Assembly: GCF_013522725.1 (NCBI RefSeq)
Contig: NZ_JAAMRF010000012.1
Span: 1 to 64,000 of the forward strand
DNA: 64,000 bases
Direction of reading: 5' to 3'
DNA from: Stutzerimonas azotifigens
GTDB taxonomy: Bacteria > Pseudomonadota > Gammaproteobacteria > Pseudomonadales > Pseudomonadaceae
Made by a program: the position numbers and the translations under genes. Under the pieces are notes generated by a model. That model saw only the letters and a list, made by a program, of their open reading frames with translations. It did not search any database and was not told the origin of the DNA. The first letter of the stretch is position 1. Each line of letters opens with the position of its first letter. This document shows, piece after piece, positions 29,230 to 41,219 of this stretch.

Positions 29230-29541
29230 TCAGCGCTGCTTGTCGAGCTTGCGCAGAAACACCGTCATTTCCTTTTCGGCCTGCTTGTCGCCCTTTGCCT
29301 GGGCGGCGGCCAGGCCCTGCTCCCAGGCCGCGCGCGCGGCCTCGGCGTCGCCACGCTGCTGGTGCGCCTTGCCGAGCAGCTTCCACGCCGCCGAATAGCC
29401 CGGATCCTGCTTGACGCAGCGTTGCAGGTGCTCGCTGGCGCGGGCCGCATCGCCGGCATCCAGATAACCCTTGCCGAGGCCAAAGCGCAGCATCGGGTTG
29501 TCCATGCCCTTGGCGAGCATCTTTTCCAGCGATTCGAGCAT
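29230..29541 (-). CDS. Small tetratricopeptide-repeat protein
   Basis: 103 residues, two to three TPR helices pairs (GLGKGYLDAGDAARASEHLQ, AAWKLLGKAHQQRGDAEAA) and a lysine-rich end. No signal peptide. Same position as PA0015, immediately downstream of trkA, so it marks the return to conserved gene order. Function unknown; likely a protein-protein adaptor. Confidence 0.82.
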   Translation of the reverse strand: MLESLEKMLAKGMDNPMLRFGLGKGYLDAGDAARASEHLQRCVKQDPGYSAAWKLLGKAHQQRGDAEAARAAWEQGLAAAQAKGDKQAEKEMTVFLRKLDKQR

Positions 29542-29563
29542 CGGTACCCCTCCGGGCGGCGTG

Positions 29564-30937
29564 CTAGAAGAACGTCAGGCCGGCCTGGAACAGCCGTTCG
29601 ACGTCGCGGATGTGCTTCTTGTCGACGAGGAACAGGATCACATGGTCGCCCGACTCGATCATCGTGTCGTCATGGGCGATCAGCACCTGCTCGTCGCGGA
29701 TCACCGCACCGATGGTGGTGCCCGAGGGTAGGGCGATCTGTTCGACCGTTCGCCCGACCACCTTGCTCGATCGCGGGTCGCCGTGGGCGATCACCTCGAT
29801 GGCTTCGGCGGCGCCGCGGCGCAGCGAGTGCGCGCTGACGATATCGCCCCGGCGCACATGGGTCAGCAGCGAGCCGATGGTGGCCTGCTGCGGGCTGATG
29901 GCGATGTCGATCTCGCCGCCCTGCACCAGATCCACGTAGGCCGGGTTGTTGATGATGCTCATCACCTTGCGTGCGCCCAGGCGCTTGGCGAGCAGCGAGG
30001 ACATAATGTTGGCCTCGTCGTCGTTGGTCAGGGCGAGGAACACGTCGGCCTCGTTGATGTTCTCTTCCACCAGCAGGTCGCGGTCCGAGGCGCTGCCCTG
30101 CAGCACGATGGCGCTGTCGAGGGTCTCGGACAGATAGCGACAGCGCGCGGGGTTCATCTCGATGATCTTGACCTGGTAGCGGCTCTCGATGGCTTCGGCC
30201 AGGCGCTCGCCGATGTGGCCGCCGCCGGCGATGACGATGCGCTTGTAGCTGTCGTCGAGGCGGCGCATTTCGCTCATCACCGCGCGGATGTGGGCACGCG
30301 CGGCGATGAAGAAGACTTCATCATCCGCTTCGATGACGGTATCGCCCTGGGGCAGGATGGCGCGGTTGCGACGGAAGATCGCCGCCACCCGGGTGTCGAC
30401 GTTGGGCATGTGCTGGCGCAACTGGCGCAACTGCTGGCCCACCAGCGGGCCGCCGTAGTAGGCGCGTACCGCGACCAGCTGCGCCTTGCCTTCGGCGAAG
30501 TCGATCACCTGCAGCGAACCGGGATGCTCGATCAGCCGCCGGATATAGTTGGTGACCAGCTGTTCGGGGCTGATCAGCACGTCGACCGGTATCGCCTCGT
30601 TGCTGAACAGGCCGCCGCGGATCAGGTAGGCGGACTCGCGCACCCGGGCGATCTTGGTCGGCGTGTGGAACATGCTGTAGGCCACCTGACAGGCGACCAT
30701 GTTGGTTTCGTCGCTATTGGTCACCGCCACCAGCATGTCGGCGTCATCCGCACCGGCCTGGCGCAGCACGGTGGGAAAGGAGCCGCGGCCGTGGATGGTG
30801 CGAATATCCAGGCGGCTGCCGAGGTCGCGCAGGCGATCGCCATCGGTGTCGACCACGGTGATGTCGTTGGCCTCGCTGGCCAGGTGTTCGGCCAGCGTTC
30901 CGCCGACCTGCCCGGCGCCGAGAATGATGATCTTCAC
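29564..30937 (-). CDS. trkA: Trk potassium uptake system, NAD-binding regulatory protein TrkA
   Basis: 457 residues with two RCK modules. Each has a nucleotide-binding Rossmann start ([16 protein letters not shown] near residue 3; [15 protein letters not shown] near residue 235) and a TrkA-C domain. TrkA binds the cytoplasmic face of TrkH/TrkG and gates potassium uptake. Overlaps the end of rsmB by ATGA, as in P. aeruginosa, so the def/fmt-rsmB-trkA group is translated in series. Confidence 0.96.
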   Translation of the reverse strand: MKIIILGAGQVGGTLAEHLASEANDITVVDTDGDRLRDLGSRLDIRTIHGRGSFPTVLRQAGADDADMLVAVTNSDETNMVACQVAYSMFHTPTKIARVRESAYLIRGGLFSNEAIPVDVLISPEQLVTNYIRRLIEHPGSLQVIDFAEGKAQLVAVRAYYGGPLVGQQLRQLRQHMPNVDTRVAAIFRRNRAILPQGDTVIEADDEVFFIAARAHIRAVMSEMRRLDDSYKRIVIAGGGHIGERLAEAIESRYQVKIIEMNPARCRYLSETLDSAIVLQGSASDRDLLVEENINEADVFLALTNDDEANIMSSLLAKRLGARKVMSIINNPAYVDLVQGGEIDIAISPQQATIGSLLTHVRRGDIVSAHSLRRGAAEAIEVIAHGDPRSSKVVGRTVEQIALPSGTTIGAVIRDEQVLIAHDDTMIESGDHVILFLVDKKHIRDVERLFQAGLTFF

Positions 30938-32262
30938 TGAAGGTTCTCTGTGCTGCGCGGGCCCGCCGCGATCTTGATCAGTTTGGCATAGTAGAAGCCG
31001 TCATGGCCGTCGGGCTGTGGCAGTAACTGGCGGCCATGGGTCTGCTTGAGGCCGAAGTCGCCGGCAATGTCCAGCTCGCGCGCGCCGGGAGTGCGGGCGA
31101 GAAACGCCGCGATCACCTCGCGGTTCTCGGTCGGCATCACCGAACAGGTCGCATAGAGCAACACGCCGCCGACCGCCAGGGTCGGCCAGAGCGCATCGAG
31201 CAGCTCGCCCTGCAGCGCCGCCAACGGTGCGATGTCTTCGGGCTGGCGGGTCAGCTTGATGTCCGGATGGCGACGAATCACGCCGGTGGCCGAGCAGGGC
31301 GCGTCGAGCAGGATGCGCTGGAACGGCTGGCCGTCCCACCAGCGCGCGGTGTCGCGGGCATCGGCGGCCACCAGCTCGGCGGAGAGGCCGAGGCGGGCGA
31401 GGTTCTCCTCGACGCGCGCCAGGCGCTTGGGTTCGAGTTCCAGGGCAACCAGCCCGGCAAGACCCGCCTCGCGTTCGAGCAGGTGGCAAGTCTTGCCGCC
31501 GGGGGCGCAGCAGGCATCGAGCACGCGCTGGCCGGGTGCCAGGTCGAGCAGGGCGGCGCTGAGCTGCGCGGCTTCGTCCTGCACACTGACCCGTCCCTCG
31601 GCGAAACCCGGCAGCTGGTGCACGTCGCAGGCCTGGGCCAGGCGGATGCCATCTTCGCTGTAGCGGCAGGCCGCCGCCTCGATACCCTGTGCGGTGAGTT
31701 CGGCCAGGTAGGCGTCGCGCGAGCCGTGGCGACGGTTGACCCGCAGGGTGAATGGCGGATGGGCGTTGTTGGCCGCGCACACCTGTTCCCACTGCTCGGG
31801 CCAGTGCGCTTTCAACGCTTTTTGCAGCCAGCGCGGATGCGCCACGCGAATCACTGGGTCGTGCTCGAGTTCGACGAACAGGGCTTCGCCGTCGCGTTGC
31901 GCCCGGCGCAGCACGGCGTTGAGCAGGCCTTTGGCCCAGGGCTTTCTCAGCTTATCGACGCAGCCGACTGTTTCGCCGATGGCCGCATGGGCCGGGACGC
32001 GGGTGTAGAACAGCTGGTAGAGGCCGACCAGCAACAGCGCCTCGGCGTCGCGATCGGCCGCCTTGAACGGCTTCTGCAGCAGGCGCTCGGCGAGCCCGGC
32101 CAGGCGCGGCTGCCAGCGTGCGGTGCCGAGCGCCAGCTCCTGGGTCAGGCCGCGGTCGCGGGCGTCTACCTTGGCTAGCGCATCGGGCAGGGCGCTGTTG
32201 AGCGAGGCCTTGCCGGCAAGCACCGAGGCCAGGGCGCGGGCGGCGGCCAGGCGAGGATTCAT
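30934..32262 (-). CDS. rsmB: 16S rRNA (cytosine-967 C5)-methyltransferase
   Basis: 442 residues. The N-terminal NusB-like RNA-binding domain (about 1-130) precedes the SAM-dependent methyltransferase domain. SAM motif [17 protein letters not shown], catalytic cysteines in [14 protein letters not shown] and [14 protein letters not shown]. Ten bases downstream of fmt. Confidence 0.96.
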   Translation of the reverse strand: MNPRLAAARALASVLAGKASLNSALPDALAKVDARDRGLTQELALGTARWQPRLAGLAERLLQKPFKAADRDAEALLLVGLYQLFYTRVPAHAAIGETVGCVDKLRKPWAKGLLNAVLRRAQRDGEALFVELEHDPVIRVAHPRWLQKALKAHWPEQWEQVCAANNAHPPFTLRVNRRHGSRDAYLAELTAQGIEAAACRYSEDGIRLAQACDVHQLPGFAEGRVSVQDEAAQLSAALLDLAPGQRVLDACCAPGGKTCHLLEREAGLAGLVALELEPKRLARVEENLARLGLSAELVAADARDTARWWDGQPFQRILLDAPCSATGVIRRHPDIKLTRQPEDIAPLAALQGELLDALWPTLAVGGVLLYATCSVMPTENREVIAAFLARTPGARELDIAGDFGLKQTHGRQLLPQPDGHDGFYYAKLIKIAAGPRSTENLQ

Positions 32263-32272
32263 CGGCAGGCCC

Positions 32273-33205
32273 TCATTGGCCCAGCACCGCGCCGAGTGCG
32301 AACTGCTCGCGGCGGCTGTTGTAGAGATCGCCGAACGCCAGCGGCTTGCCGCCGGGCAGCTGCAGGCGGGTCAGCAGCAAGGCGCCTTCGCCGCAGGCGA
32401 CCAAGAGACCGTCGCGGCTCGCTTCGAGCAGGGTGCCCGGTGCGCCCATGCCTTGGCCGAGTCGCGCGGCATGGATCTTCAGGCTCTCGCCCTTGAGGTT
32501 GCTGTGGCAGAGCGGCCAGGGGTTGAAGGCGCGAATCTGCCGCTCCAGCTCGGCGGCCGGGCGGCTCCAGTCGAGCAGCGCCTCCTCCTTGCTCAGCTTG
32601 CGCGCGTAGGTCGACAGGCTGTCGTCCTGCGGCTCGCCGATCAGGGTGCCAGCGGCCAGCGCATGTACGGCCTCGACCACCGCCTGGGCGCCGAGCGTGG
32701 CTAGCCGGTCGTGCAGGCTGCCGCCGGTGTCCTCGGCGGTGATCGGCGTATTGACCTTCAACAGCATCGGCCCGGTGTCGAGGCCTGCTTCCATCTGCAT
32801 CACGGTGACGCCGCTTTGCGCGTCGCCCGCTTCGATCGCCCGCTGGATCGGTGCCGCACCGCGCCAGCGCGGCAGCAGCGAGGCGTGGCTGTTGATGCAG
32901 CCCAGGCGCGGCGTGTCGAGCACCACCTGCGGCAGGATCAGCCCGTAGGCGACCACCACCATGAGGTCAGCCTGTAGCGATGCTAGCTCGGCCTGGGCGG
33001 CCGGGTCGCGCAAGGTCGCCGGCTGGCGAACCTCGATGCTGTGGTTCACCGCGAGCTGCTTGACCGGGCTTGGCATCAGCTTCTGGCCGCGGCCGGCAGG
33101 TCGGTCCGGCTGGGTGTAGACGGCCACCACCTGCTGGCCGGCATCGAGCAGGGCCTGCAGGTGCTGAGCGGCGAATTCGGGGGTGCCGGCGAAAACGATG
33201 CGCAT
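32273..33205 (-). CDS. fmt: Methionyl-tRNA formyltransferase
   Basis: 310 residues from [13 protein letters not shown]; the longer frame (to 33241) runs through a terminator and is not used. Formyl donor site: [17 protein letters not shown] with the catalytic Asn and His, and the Asp in GLDTGPM. Formylates initiator Met-tRNA. Only the GAGA site in the 15 bases between a terminator hairpin and the ATG remains for ribosome binding. Confidence 0.96.
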   Translation of the reverse strand: MRIVFAGTPEFAAQHLQALLDAGQQVVAVYTQPDRPAGRGQKLMPSPVKQLAVNHSIEVRQPATLRDPAAQAELASLQADLMVVVAYGLILPQVVLDTPRLGCINSHASLLPRWRGAAPIQRAIEAGDAQSGVTVMQMEAGLDTGPMLLKVNTPITAEDTGGSLHDRLATLGAQAVVEAVHALAAGTLIGEPQDDSLSTYARKLSKEEALLDWSRPAAELERQIRAFNPWPLCHSNLKGESLKIHAARLGQGMGAPGTLLEASRDGLLVACGEGALLLTRLQLPGGKPLAFGDLYNSRREQFALGAVLGQ

Positions 33206-33220
33206 GGGTATCTCGCTACG

Positions 33221-33247
33221 AAAAAAGGCTTGCCGCGGCAAGCCTTT
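33221..33247 (-). terminator. Intrinsic terminator/attenuator between def and fmt
   Basis: A perfect 24-base palindrome at 33224-33247 (AAAGGCTTGCCG and its complement) followed, in the direction of def and fmt, by six Ts. It stands 19 bases after the def stop and 15 bases before the fmt start. Confidence 0.85.
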
Positions 33248-33266
33248 CTGGGACGGAAGAGGCGGA

Positions 33267-33773
33267 TCAGGCCTGCTGGCGATGGAGCTTTTCCAGCTTT
33301 TTCTTGATCCGGTCGCGCTTGAGCGTGGACAGGTAATCGACGAAGAGCTTGCCGTTGAGGTGATCGCATTCGTGCTGGATGCACACCGCCAGCAAACCTT
33401 CGGCGATCAGCTCGTAGGGCTGGCCGTCGCGGTCCAGCGCCTTGACCTTGACCTTCTGCGGGCGGTCCACGTTCTCGTAGAAGCCGGGCACCGACAGGCA
33501 ACCTTCCTGATACTGGTCCATCTCCTCGGTCAGCGGCTCGATCTGCGGGTTGATGAAAACCCGCGGCTCGGTCTTGTCCTCGGACAAGTCCATCACCACC
33601 ACCTGTTTGTGCACGTTGACCTGCGTCGCCGCCAAGCCGATGCCCGGTGCGTCGTACATGGTCTCGAACATGTCGTCGACCAGCTGGCGAATGTTCTCGT
33701 CCACTTCGGCGACCGGTTTGGCGATGGTGCGCAGCCGTGGATCAGGAAATTCGAGGATGTTCAGAATCGCCAT
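33267..33773 (-). CDS. def: Peptide deformylase
   Basis: 168 residues. The three deformylase motifs are intact: [13 protein letters not shown] (metal ligand Cys92) and HECDH (His134, Glu135, His138). Removes the N-formyl group from nascent proteins. Divergent from the LysM gene, with 147 bases between the two starts. Confidence 0.97.
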   Translation of the reverse strand: MAILNILEFPDPRLRTIAKPVAEVDENIRQLVDDMFETMYDAPGIGLAATQVNVHKQVVVMDLSEDKTEPRVFINPQIEPLTEEMDQYQEGCLSVPGFYENVDRPQKVKVKALDRDGQPYELIAEGLLAVCIQHECDHLNGKLFVDYLSTLKRDRIKKKLEKLHRQQA

Positions 33774-33920
33774 ATGCGTTTGTGATGCACTTATGGAATA
33801 AAGTCAAAATCCGCTGCTAAGATGCCCAGCAGCTTGGAAACGGCTTCACGCCGCGTCCTACAAGGGTTTCGCGGCGCTAGGGCGCTTTACGTGAAGACAC
33901 ATAATAAAGGGATTCACCAC

Positions 33921-34946
33921 ATGAGGAAATCACTACTCGCCCTGTTGCTAGTGGCCGTCGGCGGGTTGGCCCAGGCTGCGGTGCAGCTGAAGGACGGGCA
34001 TCCGGAGCGGTATACCGTAGTGAAGGGGGATACGCTCTGGGATATTTCCGGCCGGTTCCTGCGCGAGCCCTGGAAATGGCCTGAGCTCTGGCATGCCAAC
34101 CCGCAAATCGAAAACCCGCACCTGATCTACCCCGGCGATACGCTGAGTCTGGTCTACATCGACGGTCAGCCGCGTCTGACGCTCGATCGCGGCGCATCGC
34201 GGGGCACCATCAAGCTGTCGCCGCGCGTTCGCAGCACGCCGATGGCCGAGGCGATCCCGACCATTCCGCTGGAAGCGATCAACAGCTTCCTGCTGAAGAA
34301 TCGGATCATCGACAGCCCCGCCGAGTTCCAGGGCGCGCCCTATATTGTCGCGGGTAACGCCGAGCGCGTGATCAGCGGTTCCGGCGACCGTATCTACGGC
34401 CGCGGTCAGTTCCAGGAAGGCCTGCCGGCTTATGGCATCTTCCGTCAGGGCAAGACCTATACGGATCCGGAAACCAAGGAATTCCTCGGCATCAATGCCG
34501 ATGACGTCGGCGGTGCGGAAATCGTCGATGTCGAAGGCGATATCGCCACCCTGTATCTGCTGCGCACCAACCAGGAAGTCCGCCTGGGCGACCGCCTGTT
34601 CCCCACCGAAGAGCGTGCGGTCAATTCGACCTTCATGCCCAAGGCGCCGGAAGCCGAGATCAACGGCCTGATCCTCGACGTTCCTCGTGGCGTGACCCAG
34701 ATTGGTCAGTTCGACGTGGTCACCCTCAACAAGGGCGCTCGTGACGGCCTGGAGGAAGGCCACGTGCTGGCTGTCTACAAGACCGGCGAAACCGTTCGCG
34801 ACCGGGTCACCGGCGAGTACGTGAAGATTCCGGACGAGCGTGCCGGTCTGCTGATGGTGTTCCGCGCCTACGACAAGCTCAGCTACGGGCTGGTCCTCCA
34901 GGCGACCCGGTCACTGTCGGTGATGGACAAGGTTCGCAACCCCTGA
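33921..34946 (+). CDS. Secreted LysM-domain protein
   Basis: 341 residues. Signal peptide RKSLLALLLVAVGGLAQA (cleavage after about residue 19), then a LysM domain (about 30-80, YTVVKGDTLWDISGRFL) that binds peptidoglycan. The remaining 260 residues are a conserved region without catalytic motif. Corresponds to PA0020 next to dprA. Probably a periplasmic cell-envelope protein. Confidence 0.9.
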   Translation: MRKSLLALLLVAVGGLAQAAVQLKDGHPERYTVVKGDTLWDISGRFLREPWKWPELWHANPQIENPHLIYPGDTLSLVYIDGQPRLTLDRGASRGTIKLSPRVRSTPMAEAIPTIPLEAINSFLLKNRIIDSPAEFQGAPYIVAGNAERVISGSGDRIYGRGQFQEGLPAYGIFRQGKTYTDPETKEFLGINADDVGGAEIVDVEGDIATLYLLRTNQEVRLGDRLFPTEERAVNSTFMPKAPEAEINGLILDVPRGVTQIGQFDVVTLNKGARDGLEEGHVLAVYKTGETVRDRVTGEYVKIPDERAGLLMVFRAYDKLSYGLVLQATRSLSVMDKVRNP

Positions 34947-34955
34947 GTCAACCAG

Positions 34956-34978
34956 AGCCCCGCCGATGCGGGGCTTTT
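34956..34978 (+). terminator. Intrinsic terminator after the LysM gene
   Basis: AGCCCCGC-CGAT-GCGGGGCT hairpin followed by TTTT, 10 bases after the stop codon. Confidence 0.85.
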
Positions 34979-35030
34979 GCTTTATGCTGCACTCGCCGCA
35001 CGGACGCGGTGTTTCGAACAAGGATGTCCC

Positions 35031-36140
35031 ATGCCTGCCATTTCCCCTGCCGAGCTCGAAGCCCGGCTGCGCCTTCATCTGATCCCCGAGCTGGGTCCCC
35101 AGCGCCTGCGCAAGCTGATCAGTGCCTTCCCCGATGCGTCTTCTGCGATGAGCGTGCCCGCCAGTGCCTGGCGCGCGCTGGGTTTGCCGAGCGTCTGCGC
35201 CGAGGCACGGCGCAGCCCACAGGTGCGTGAGCGGGCGGCCGAAGCCCTGGGCTGGCTGGAGGCGAGCCATCATCGCCTGCTGATGTGGGACGATCCGGAT
35301 TACCCGGCGCTACTGGCCGAGCTGTCCGATGCGCCGCCACTGCTGTTCGTCGAGGGCGATTCCGCACTGCTCGAGTTGCCGCAACTGGCCATGGTCGGTA
35401 GCCGTCGGGCCTCCCTTGGCGGTCTCGACAACGCTCGGGCGTTCGCTCGCAGCCTCGCCGGCGCCGGTTTCGTGATCACCAGTGGGCTGGCGCTGGGCAT
35501 CGATGGCGCGGCCCATCAGGGCGCACTCGATGCCGGCGGGCGGACGGTCGCGGTGCTCGGTACCGGTCTGTGCAGGCTCTATCCGCACCGCCACAAAACG
35601 CTCGCCGCGGATATCGTCGCCGGTGGCGGTGCACTGGTCTCGGAATTGCCGCTGGATTGCGCGCCGCATGCGAGCAACTTTCCCCGACGCAATCGGATCA
35701 TCAGCGGTTTGTCCCTGGGCGTACTGGTGGTGGAGGCGAGTCCGTCGAGCGGGTCGCTGATCACCGCTCGTTTGGCGGCAGAGCAGGGCCGCGAGGTGTA
35801 TGCGATCCCCGGGTCGATCCATCATCCCGGCGCGCGTGGTTGCCACCAGTTGATCCGGCAGGGCGCGGCGCTGGTCGAGTGTGTCGAAGACGTGTTGCAG
35901 GCGTTGCGCGGCTGGCAGCAAGTGACGGCGGAGAACATTCCGGTTTCGTCCGAGTCCGCACCGGTTCATCCCTTCATCACCGAGCTGCGCGCCGCACCGC
36001 TCAGCAGCGAAGCGCTTGCGCTGGCGTTGGATCAGCCGCTGGGCCAGGTCCTTGGCGAGCTGACAGAACTGGAAGTGCAGGGCCTCATCGCCTGCGAGAA
36101 CGGCCGCTGGACGGTGCTCGGACAGTCCGGCCACTACTGA
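35031..36140 (+). CDS. dprA: DNA processing protein DprA (Smf)
   Basis: 369 residues from the ATG at 35031 (AAGGAT site). SAM-like N-terminal domain, central Rossmann DNA-processing domain ([56 protein letters not shown] quoted in part as [10 protein letters not shown]) and a C-terminal winged helix. Loads RecA on incoming single-stranded DNA during natural transformation, a trait known in the stutzeri group. Confidence 0.96.
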   Translation: MPAISPAELEARLRLHLIPELGPQRLRKLISAFPDASSAMSVPASAWRALGLPSVCAEARRSPQVRERAAEALGWLEASHHRLLMWDDPDYPALLAELSDAPPLLFVEGDSALLELPQLAMVGSRRASLGGLDNARAFARSLAGAGFVITSGLALGIDGAAHQGALDAGGRTVAVLGTGLCRLYPHRHKTLAADIVAGGGALVSELPLDCAPHASNFPRRNRIISGLSLGVLVVEASPSSGSLITARLAAEQGREVYAIPGSIHHPGARGCHQLIRQGAALVECVEDVLQALRGWQQVTAENIPVSSESAPVHPFITELRAAPLSSEALALALDQPLGQVLGELTELEVQGLIACENGRWTVLGQSGHY

Positions 36141-36193
36141 TCGCCCCAGGCCTTGGTTACACTGCCGGCAGCCTTGGGTTAAGGGGAACGGAG

Positions 36194-36751
36194 ATGATCA
36201 ATAGCTGGCGAGTGAAACAGGCGGCGCGGGTAGTATGGGCCGGCGGGGTGATCGCCTATCCGACCGAGGCGGTCTGGGGGCTGGGGTGCGACCCCTGGGA
36301 CAGCGATGCGGTGCACCGGCTGCTGGCGCTCAAGGAGCGGCCAGTAGACAAGGGATTGATCCTCATCGCCGACAATCACCACCAGTTCGACTTTCTCCTC
36401 GACGACCTGCCGGACGCATGGCTGGACAAGCTCTCCAGTACCTGGCCGGGCCCCAACACCTGGCTGGTGCCGCACCAGAACCGGCTGCCGCAGTGGATCA
36501 CCGGGCAGCACGACACCGTTGCCCTGCGGGTCACCGATCACCCACTGATCGGTGAACTCTGTGCGCTGACCGGCCCGCTGGTTTCCACCTCGGCCAATCC
36601 GGCCGGGCGCCCGGCGGCGCGCAGTCGCCTTCGTGTCGAGCAGTACTTTCCGCGTGAACTCGACGCCGTGCTCAACGGCCCGCTTGGCGGACGCCGCCAT
36701 CCGAGCACGATCCGCGACCTGCGCAGCGGTGAGGTGATCCGCCCGTCCTGA
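36194..36751 (+). CDS. tsaC: L-threonylcarbamoyladenylate synthase TsaC (YrdC family)
   Basis: 185 residues, single YrdC domain: [16 protein letters not shown] at the N-terminus, [13 protein letters not shown], and [12 protein letters not shown] near the end. Makes threonylcarbamoyl-AMP for the t6A modification of ANN-decoding tRNAs. Follows dprA by 53 bases in the conserved order. Confidence 0.95.
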   Translation: MINSWRVKQAARVVWAGGVIAYPTEAVWGLGCDPWDSDAVHRLLALKERPVDKGLILIADNHHQFDFLLDDLPDAWLDKLSSTWPGPNTWLVPHQNRLPQWITGQHDTVALRVTDHPLIGELCALTGPLVSTSANPAGRPAARSRLRVEQYFPRELDAVLNGPLGGRRHPSTIRDLRSGEVIRPS

Positions 36752-36771
36752 GCCGGCGGGCGGGCTTGGCG

Positions 36772-38840
<2,069 letters not shown>

Positions 38841-38841
<1 letters not shown>

Positions 38842-39662
38842 TGGATCGCTATGGCGTTTTCGGCAATCCCATTGGGCACAGCAAGTCGCCGCAGATCCAC
38901 CGGTTGTTCGCCGAGCAGACCGGTCAGGCGCTGAGCTACGAGGCGCTGCTGGCGCCGCTGGATGACTTTCCAGGCTTCGCCCGCGGGTTCTTCGCCGAGG
39001 GCCGAGGCGCCAACGTCACGGTCCCGTTCAAGGAGCAAGCCTTCGTCTTGGTCGACGAACTCAGCGAACGGGCACAGCTTGCCGGCGCGGTGAATACCCT
39101 GCTCAAGCGCGACGATGGCAGTCTCTATGGCGACAACACCGATGGCGCCGGTCTGCTGCATGACCTGCTCGACAACGCCGGCGTCACCTTGCGGGGCAAG
39201 ACCATCCTGCTGCTGGGGGCAGGCGGCGCCGTGCGCGGCGTGCTCGAACCGCTGCTGGCACAGGCGCCAGCAGCGCTGGTGATCGCCAACCGTACGCTGG
39301 AAAAGGCCGAGGCGTTGACCCGCGCTTTCGCCGATTTTGGGCCGGTGGCAGCCGCAGGCTTCGACTGGCTCGAGGAGCCGGTGGACCTGATCATCAACGG
39401 CACCTCGGCGAGTCTCGGCGGGGAGCTGCCGCCGCTCGCGCCGGGCCTGATCGTGCCCGGCCACACCCTCTGCTACGACATGATGTACGCCGCCACGCCC
39501 ACTCCGTTCTGCCAGTGGGCCGCGGCACTCGGCGCGCAGACCCGCGACGGGCTGGGCATGCTGGTCGGCCAAGCGGCCGAAGCCTTCGAGCTCTGGCGCG
39601 GCGTTCGGCCGGACACCGCGCCCGTGCTGGAAGCGCTGCGGCGTCAGCTCAGCGTTGCCTGA
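38841..39662 (+). CDS. aroE: Shikimate dehydrogenase
   Basis: 273 residues. Shikimate-binding [13 protein letters not shown] with the SKS serines, catalytic Lys in [15 protein letters not shown] Asp, and the NADP fold [17 protein letters not shown]. Fourth step of aromatic amino acid synthesis. Its start shares one base with the hemF stop codon. Confidence 0.96.
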
Positions 39663-39671
39663 GGCGAGTGC

Positions 39672-40289
39672 TCAGGGCTCAAGGACAAAGTTGATCCGTT
39701 CATGGATGTGCTGCGGCATTTCCAGCTCGTCGACGATACCCGCCGCGATGCGTCGCAGCTGGTAGCGCGGATCGTCCGGCCTGTCCTTCGGCACCACGCT
39801 CAGGTCGTCGATCGACAGGCCGTGACCGGCGGGCGGCGCGTTGACCAGCGTCCAGCCCAGCGGATGCACCGCCAGTCGCTGGAGGGCTGCCTCGACCTCC
39901 GGCGCGCTGGCCAGGGTATCGAAGTCTGCGATCAGGATCAGCCGATGCACCTGCACCCGTGGCAAACCCACCAACAAGGCATCGACCGCCTGATAGAAAC
40001 CTTGCGGCCCCTGGGGGGCGGTGTGGTCGGGTGAATGGGGCAGGCGAGGGCTGTTGTGCAGGCAGATGACGGCATCGAATCCCGCCACGCTTTCGCTGAC
40101 GCTTTCCGGATCCTGGAGATCGGCCAGCTTGGTGCGCAGCCCGGGCCGCGCAGCCAGCGAATTGAGGTCATCCATCAGCGCCACCGCCTCATGCTGGCGG
40201 CTCAGCAATTCACAGATCAACGCACTGCCGAGACTCGAGTGCGCCCCGTATAGGGCGAACTTGAGCCTCGGCGTTTCGGCGTTCCTCAT
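39672..40289 (-). CDS. Rossmann-fold NAD(P)-binding protein, SDR/epimerase-like
   Basis: 205 residues. A glycine-poor Rossmann start (FALYGAHSSLGSALICELLSR, quoted as YGAHSSLGSALICELL) resembles short-chain dehydrogenase/NmrA-like proteins, but the Tyr-x-x-x-Lys catalytic pair is not evident, so it may be a sensor or a degenerate family member. Convergent with aroE with a 9-base gap. Substrate unknown. Confidence 0.6.
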   Translation of the reverse strand: MRNAETPRLKFALYGAHSSLGSALICELLSRQHEAVALMDDLNSLAARPGLRTKLADLQDPESVSESVAGFDAVICLHNSPRLPHSPDHTAPQGPQGFYQAVDALLVGLPRVQVHRLILIADFDTLASAPEVEAALQRLAVHPLGWTLVNAPPAGHGLSIDDLSVVPKDRPDDPRYQLRRIAAGIVDELEMPQHIHERINFVLEP

Positions 40290-40304
40290 GGCGAGGGGAT
40301 TCGC

Positions 40305-40616
40305 TCAGCGGCGAGTGACCAGATAACCGATCAGCGCGCAGGCGCCGGCGGCCAGGGCCAGGGTGGAAAGGGGATGTTCGCGGGCGCAGTCCTTGGCCAT
40401 GCGGCTGGCTTCGCGAGTCTTGCGAGAGAGGTCGGCGTAATGCTCGTCGAGGTGGACATCGTTCCACAGAGATTCAGCGCGCGAGCGCAGCGAGGCGAGG
40501 CGGTGGCGTGAGTCGCGATTGGCGCTGTGCTTGAGCTCGTCCAGGGCGCTCATCAAGCTGTGGATCTCGTGCTCGATGTCTTCACGGGTGGTCGACTTGC
40601 GTGCGAACAGGGACAT
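40305..40616 (-). CDS. DUF883 (ElaB/YqjD-type) membrane-anchored protein
   Basis: 103 residues. A long charged helix (residues 10-75) and a single C-terminal membrane segment HPLSTLALAAGACALIGYLVTRR, quoted in part as LALAAGACALIGYLV, the layout of ElaB/YqjD proteins that tether ribosomes or act under stress at the inner membrane. Lies 15 bases upstream of the epimerase-like gene and likely shares its transcript. Confidence 0.8.
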   Translation of the reverse strand: MSLFARKSTTREDIEHEIHSLMSALDELKHSANRDSRHRLASLRSRAESLWNDVHLDEHYADLSRKTREASRMAKDCAREHPLSTLALAAGACALIGYLVTRR

Positions 40617-40816
40617 GATCAGTCCTCCCCTTTGCTGTAAATGTCAGCGTTGGACCGTGGGTTTGGACAGACGTGCGATGCGCGACGCACCGGCGGACGG
40701 GAGTCAACGGGCCGGCCCGCCGCGGCGATGCATTCGAAGCTTGTAGTTGATCTATAATGTTATGTTATAACGTATAGATACGAAACTAGGCCGATACGCT
40801 GAGGTTGCTGTAGTGG
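40617..40816. promoter_or_regulatory. AT-rich promoter-like region upstream of the B12 leader
   Basis: A strikingly AT-rich pocket in GC-rich surroundings at 40747-40782, with an imperfect palindrome around 40752-40777 and a perfect -10 hexamer TATAAT at 40753-40758. No good -35 hexamer was found at the right distance on the plus strand. It may hold the promoters of the divergent DUF883 gene and of the B12-controlled operon, or an operator. Confidence 0.4.
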
Positions 40817-40903
40817 GCGTCAGGCAGGCGCGGTGAACGGACGGGCCGCAACCCGAGCCGACGGCAAGGCAGCGGCTCGCCGTGCTTGCCGTTGTCCTGA
40901 CGC
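40817..40903 (+). other. Nested inverted repeats in the leader ahead of the cobalamin riboswitch
   Basis: GCGTCAGG (40817-40824) is the exact complement of CCTGACGC (40896-40903). Inside lies ACGGCAAG (40861-40868) with its complement CTTGCCGT (40885-40892), and a shorter GCGG/CCGC pair at 40830-40833/40846-40849. Together they can fold into a three-way junction, ending 22 bases before the B12 aptamer. It matches no RNA family I recognise; it could also be a terminator remnant, since TTTT follows at 40908-40911. Confidence 0.45.
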
Positions 40904-40924
40904 TCTGTTTTGATGCACATCACT

Positions 40925-41101
40925 TCAGGTGTCCCATGCACGGCATGGGGTTAAACGGGAAGCCGGTGCGTCATCTCAAATGATCAGTCCGGCGCTGCCC
41001 CCGCAACGGTAAGCGAGCGAAGCATTCGAAGGACCACTGTGCCTCGGCATGGGAAGGTGAATGGCTTCATGACCCTCGCAAGCCCGGAGACCGGCCTGAA
41101 G
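40925..41101 (+). promoter_or_regulatory. Cobalamin (B12) riboswitch
   Basis: The conserved core runs from AGGTGTCCC (40927) through GGGAAGCCGGTGCG, GTCCGGCGCTGCCCCCGCAACGG (quoted in part as GCTGCCCCCGCAACGGTAA) to the B12 box AGCCCGGAGACCGGCCTG at 41081-41098. These are the signature blocks of the cobalamin aptamer. About 120 bases separate it from the receptor start codon, leaving room for an expression platform. Cobalamin should repress the downstream transport operon. Confidence 0.93.
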
Positions 41102-41219
41102 GTTCGATTGGCAACCCGCGGTGGGCGGGCGCAGGCCGGTTTTCGGACGCTTGCCGTCCGCGACTCCTCATGCGTGTTTCCCTCCGGGCCTTGGTTCTTC
41201 TTCTTTCAAGTGGAATGAC

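Noticed and set aside
41095-41120. tRNA-like GGTTCGATT near the B12 box
   Set aside because: Part of the riboswitch 3' flank; no acceptor or anticodon stems around it.
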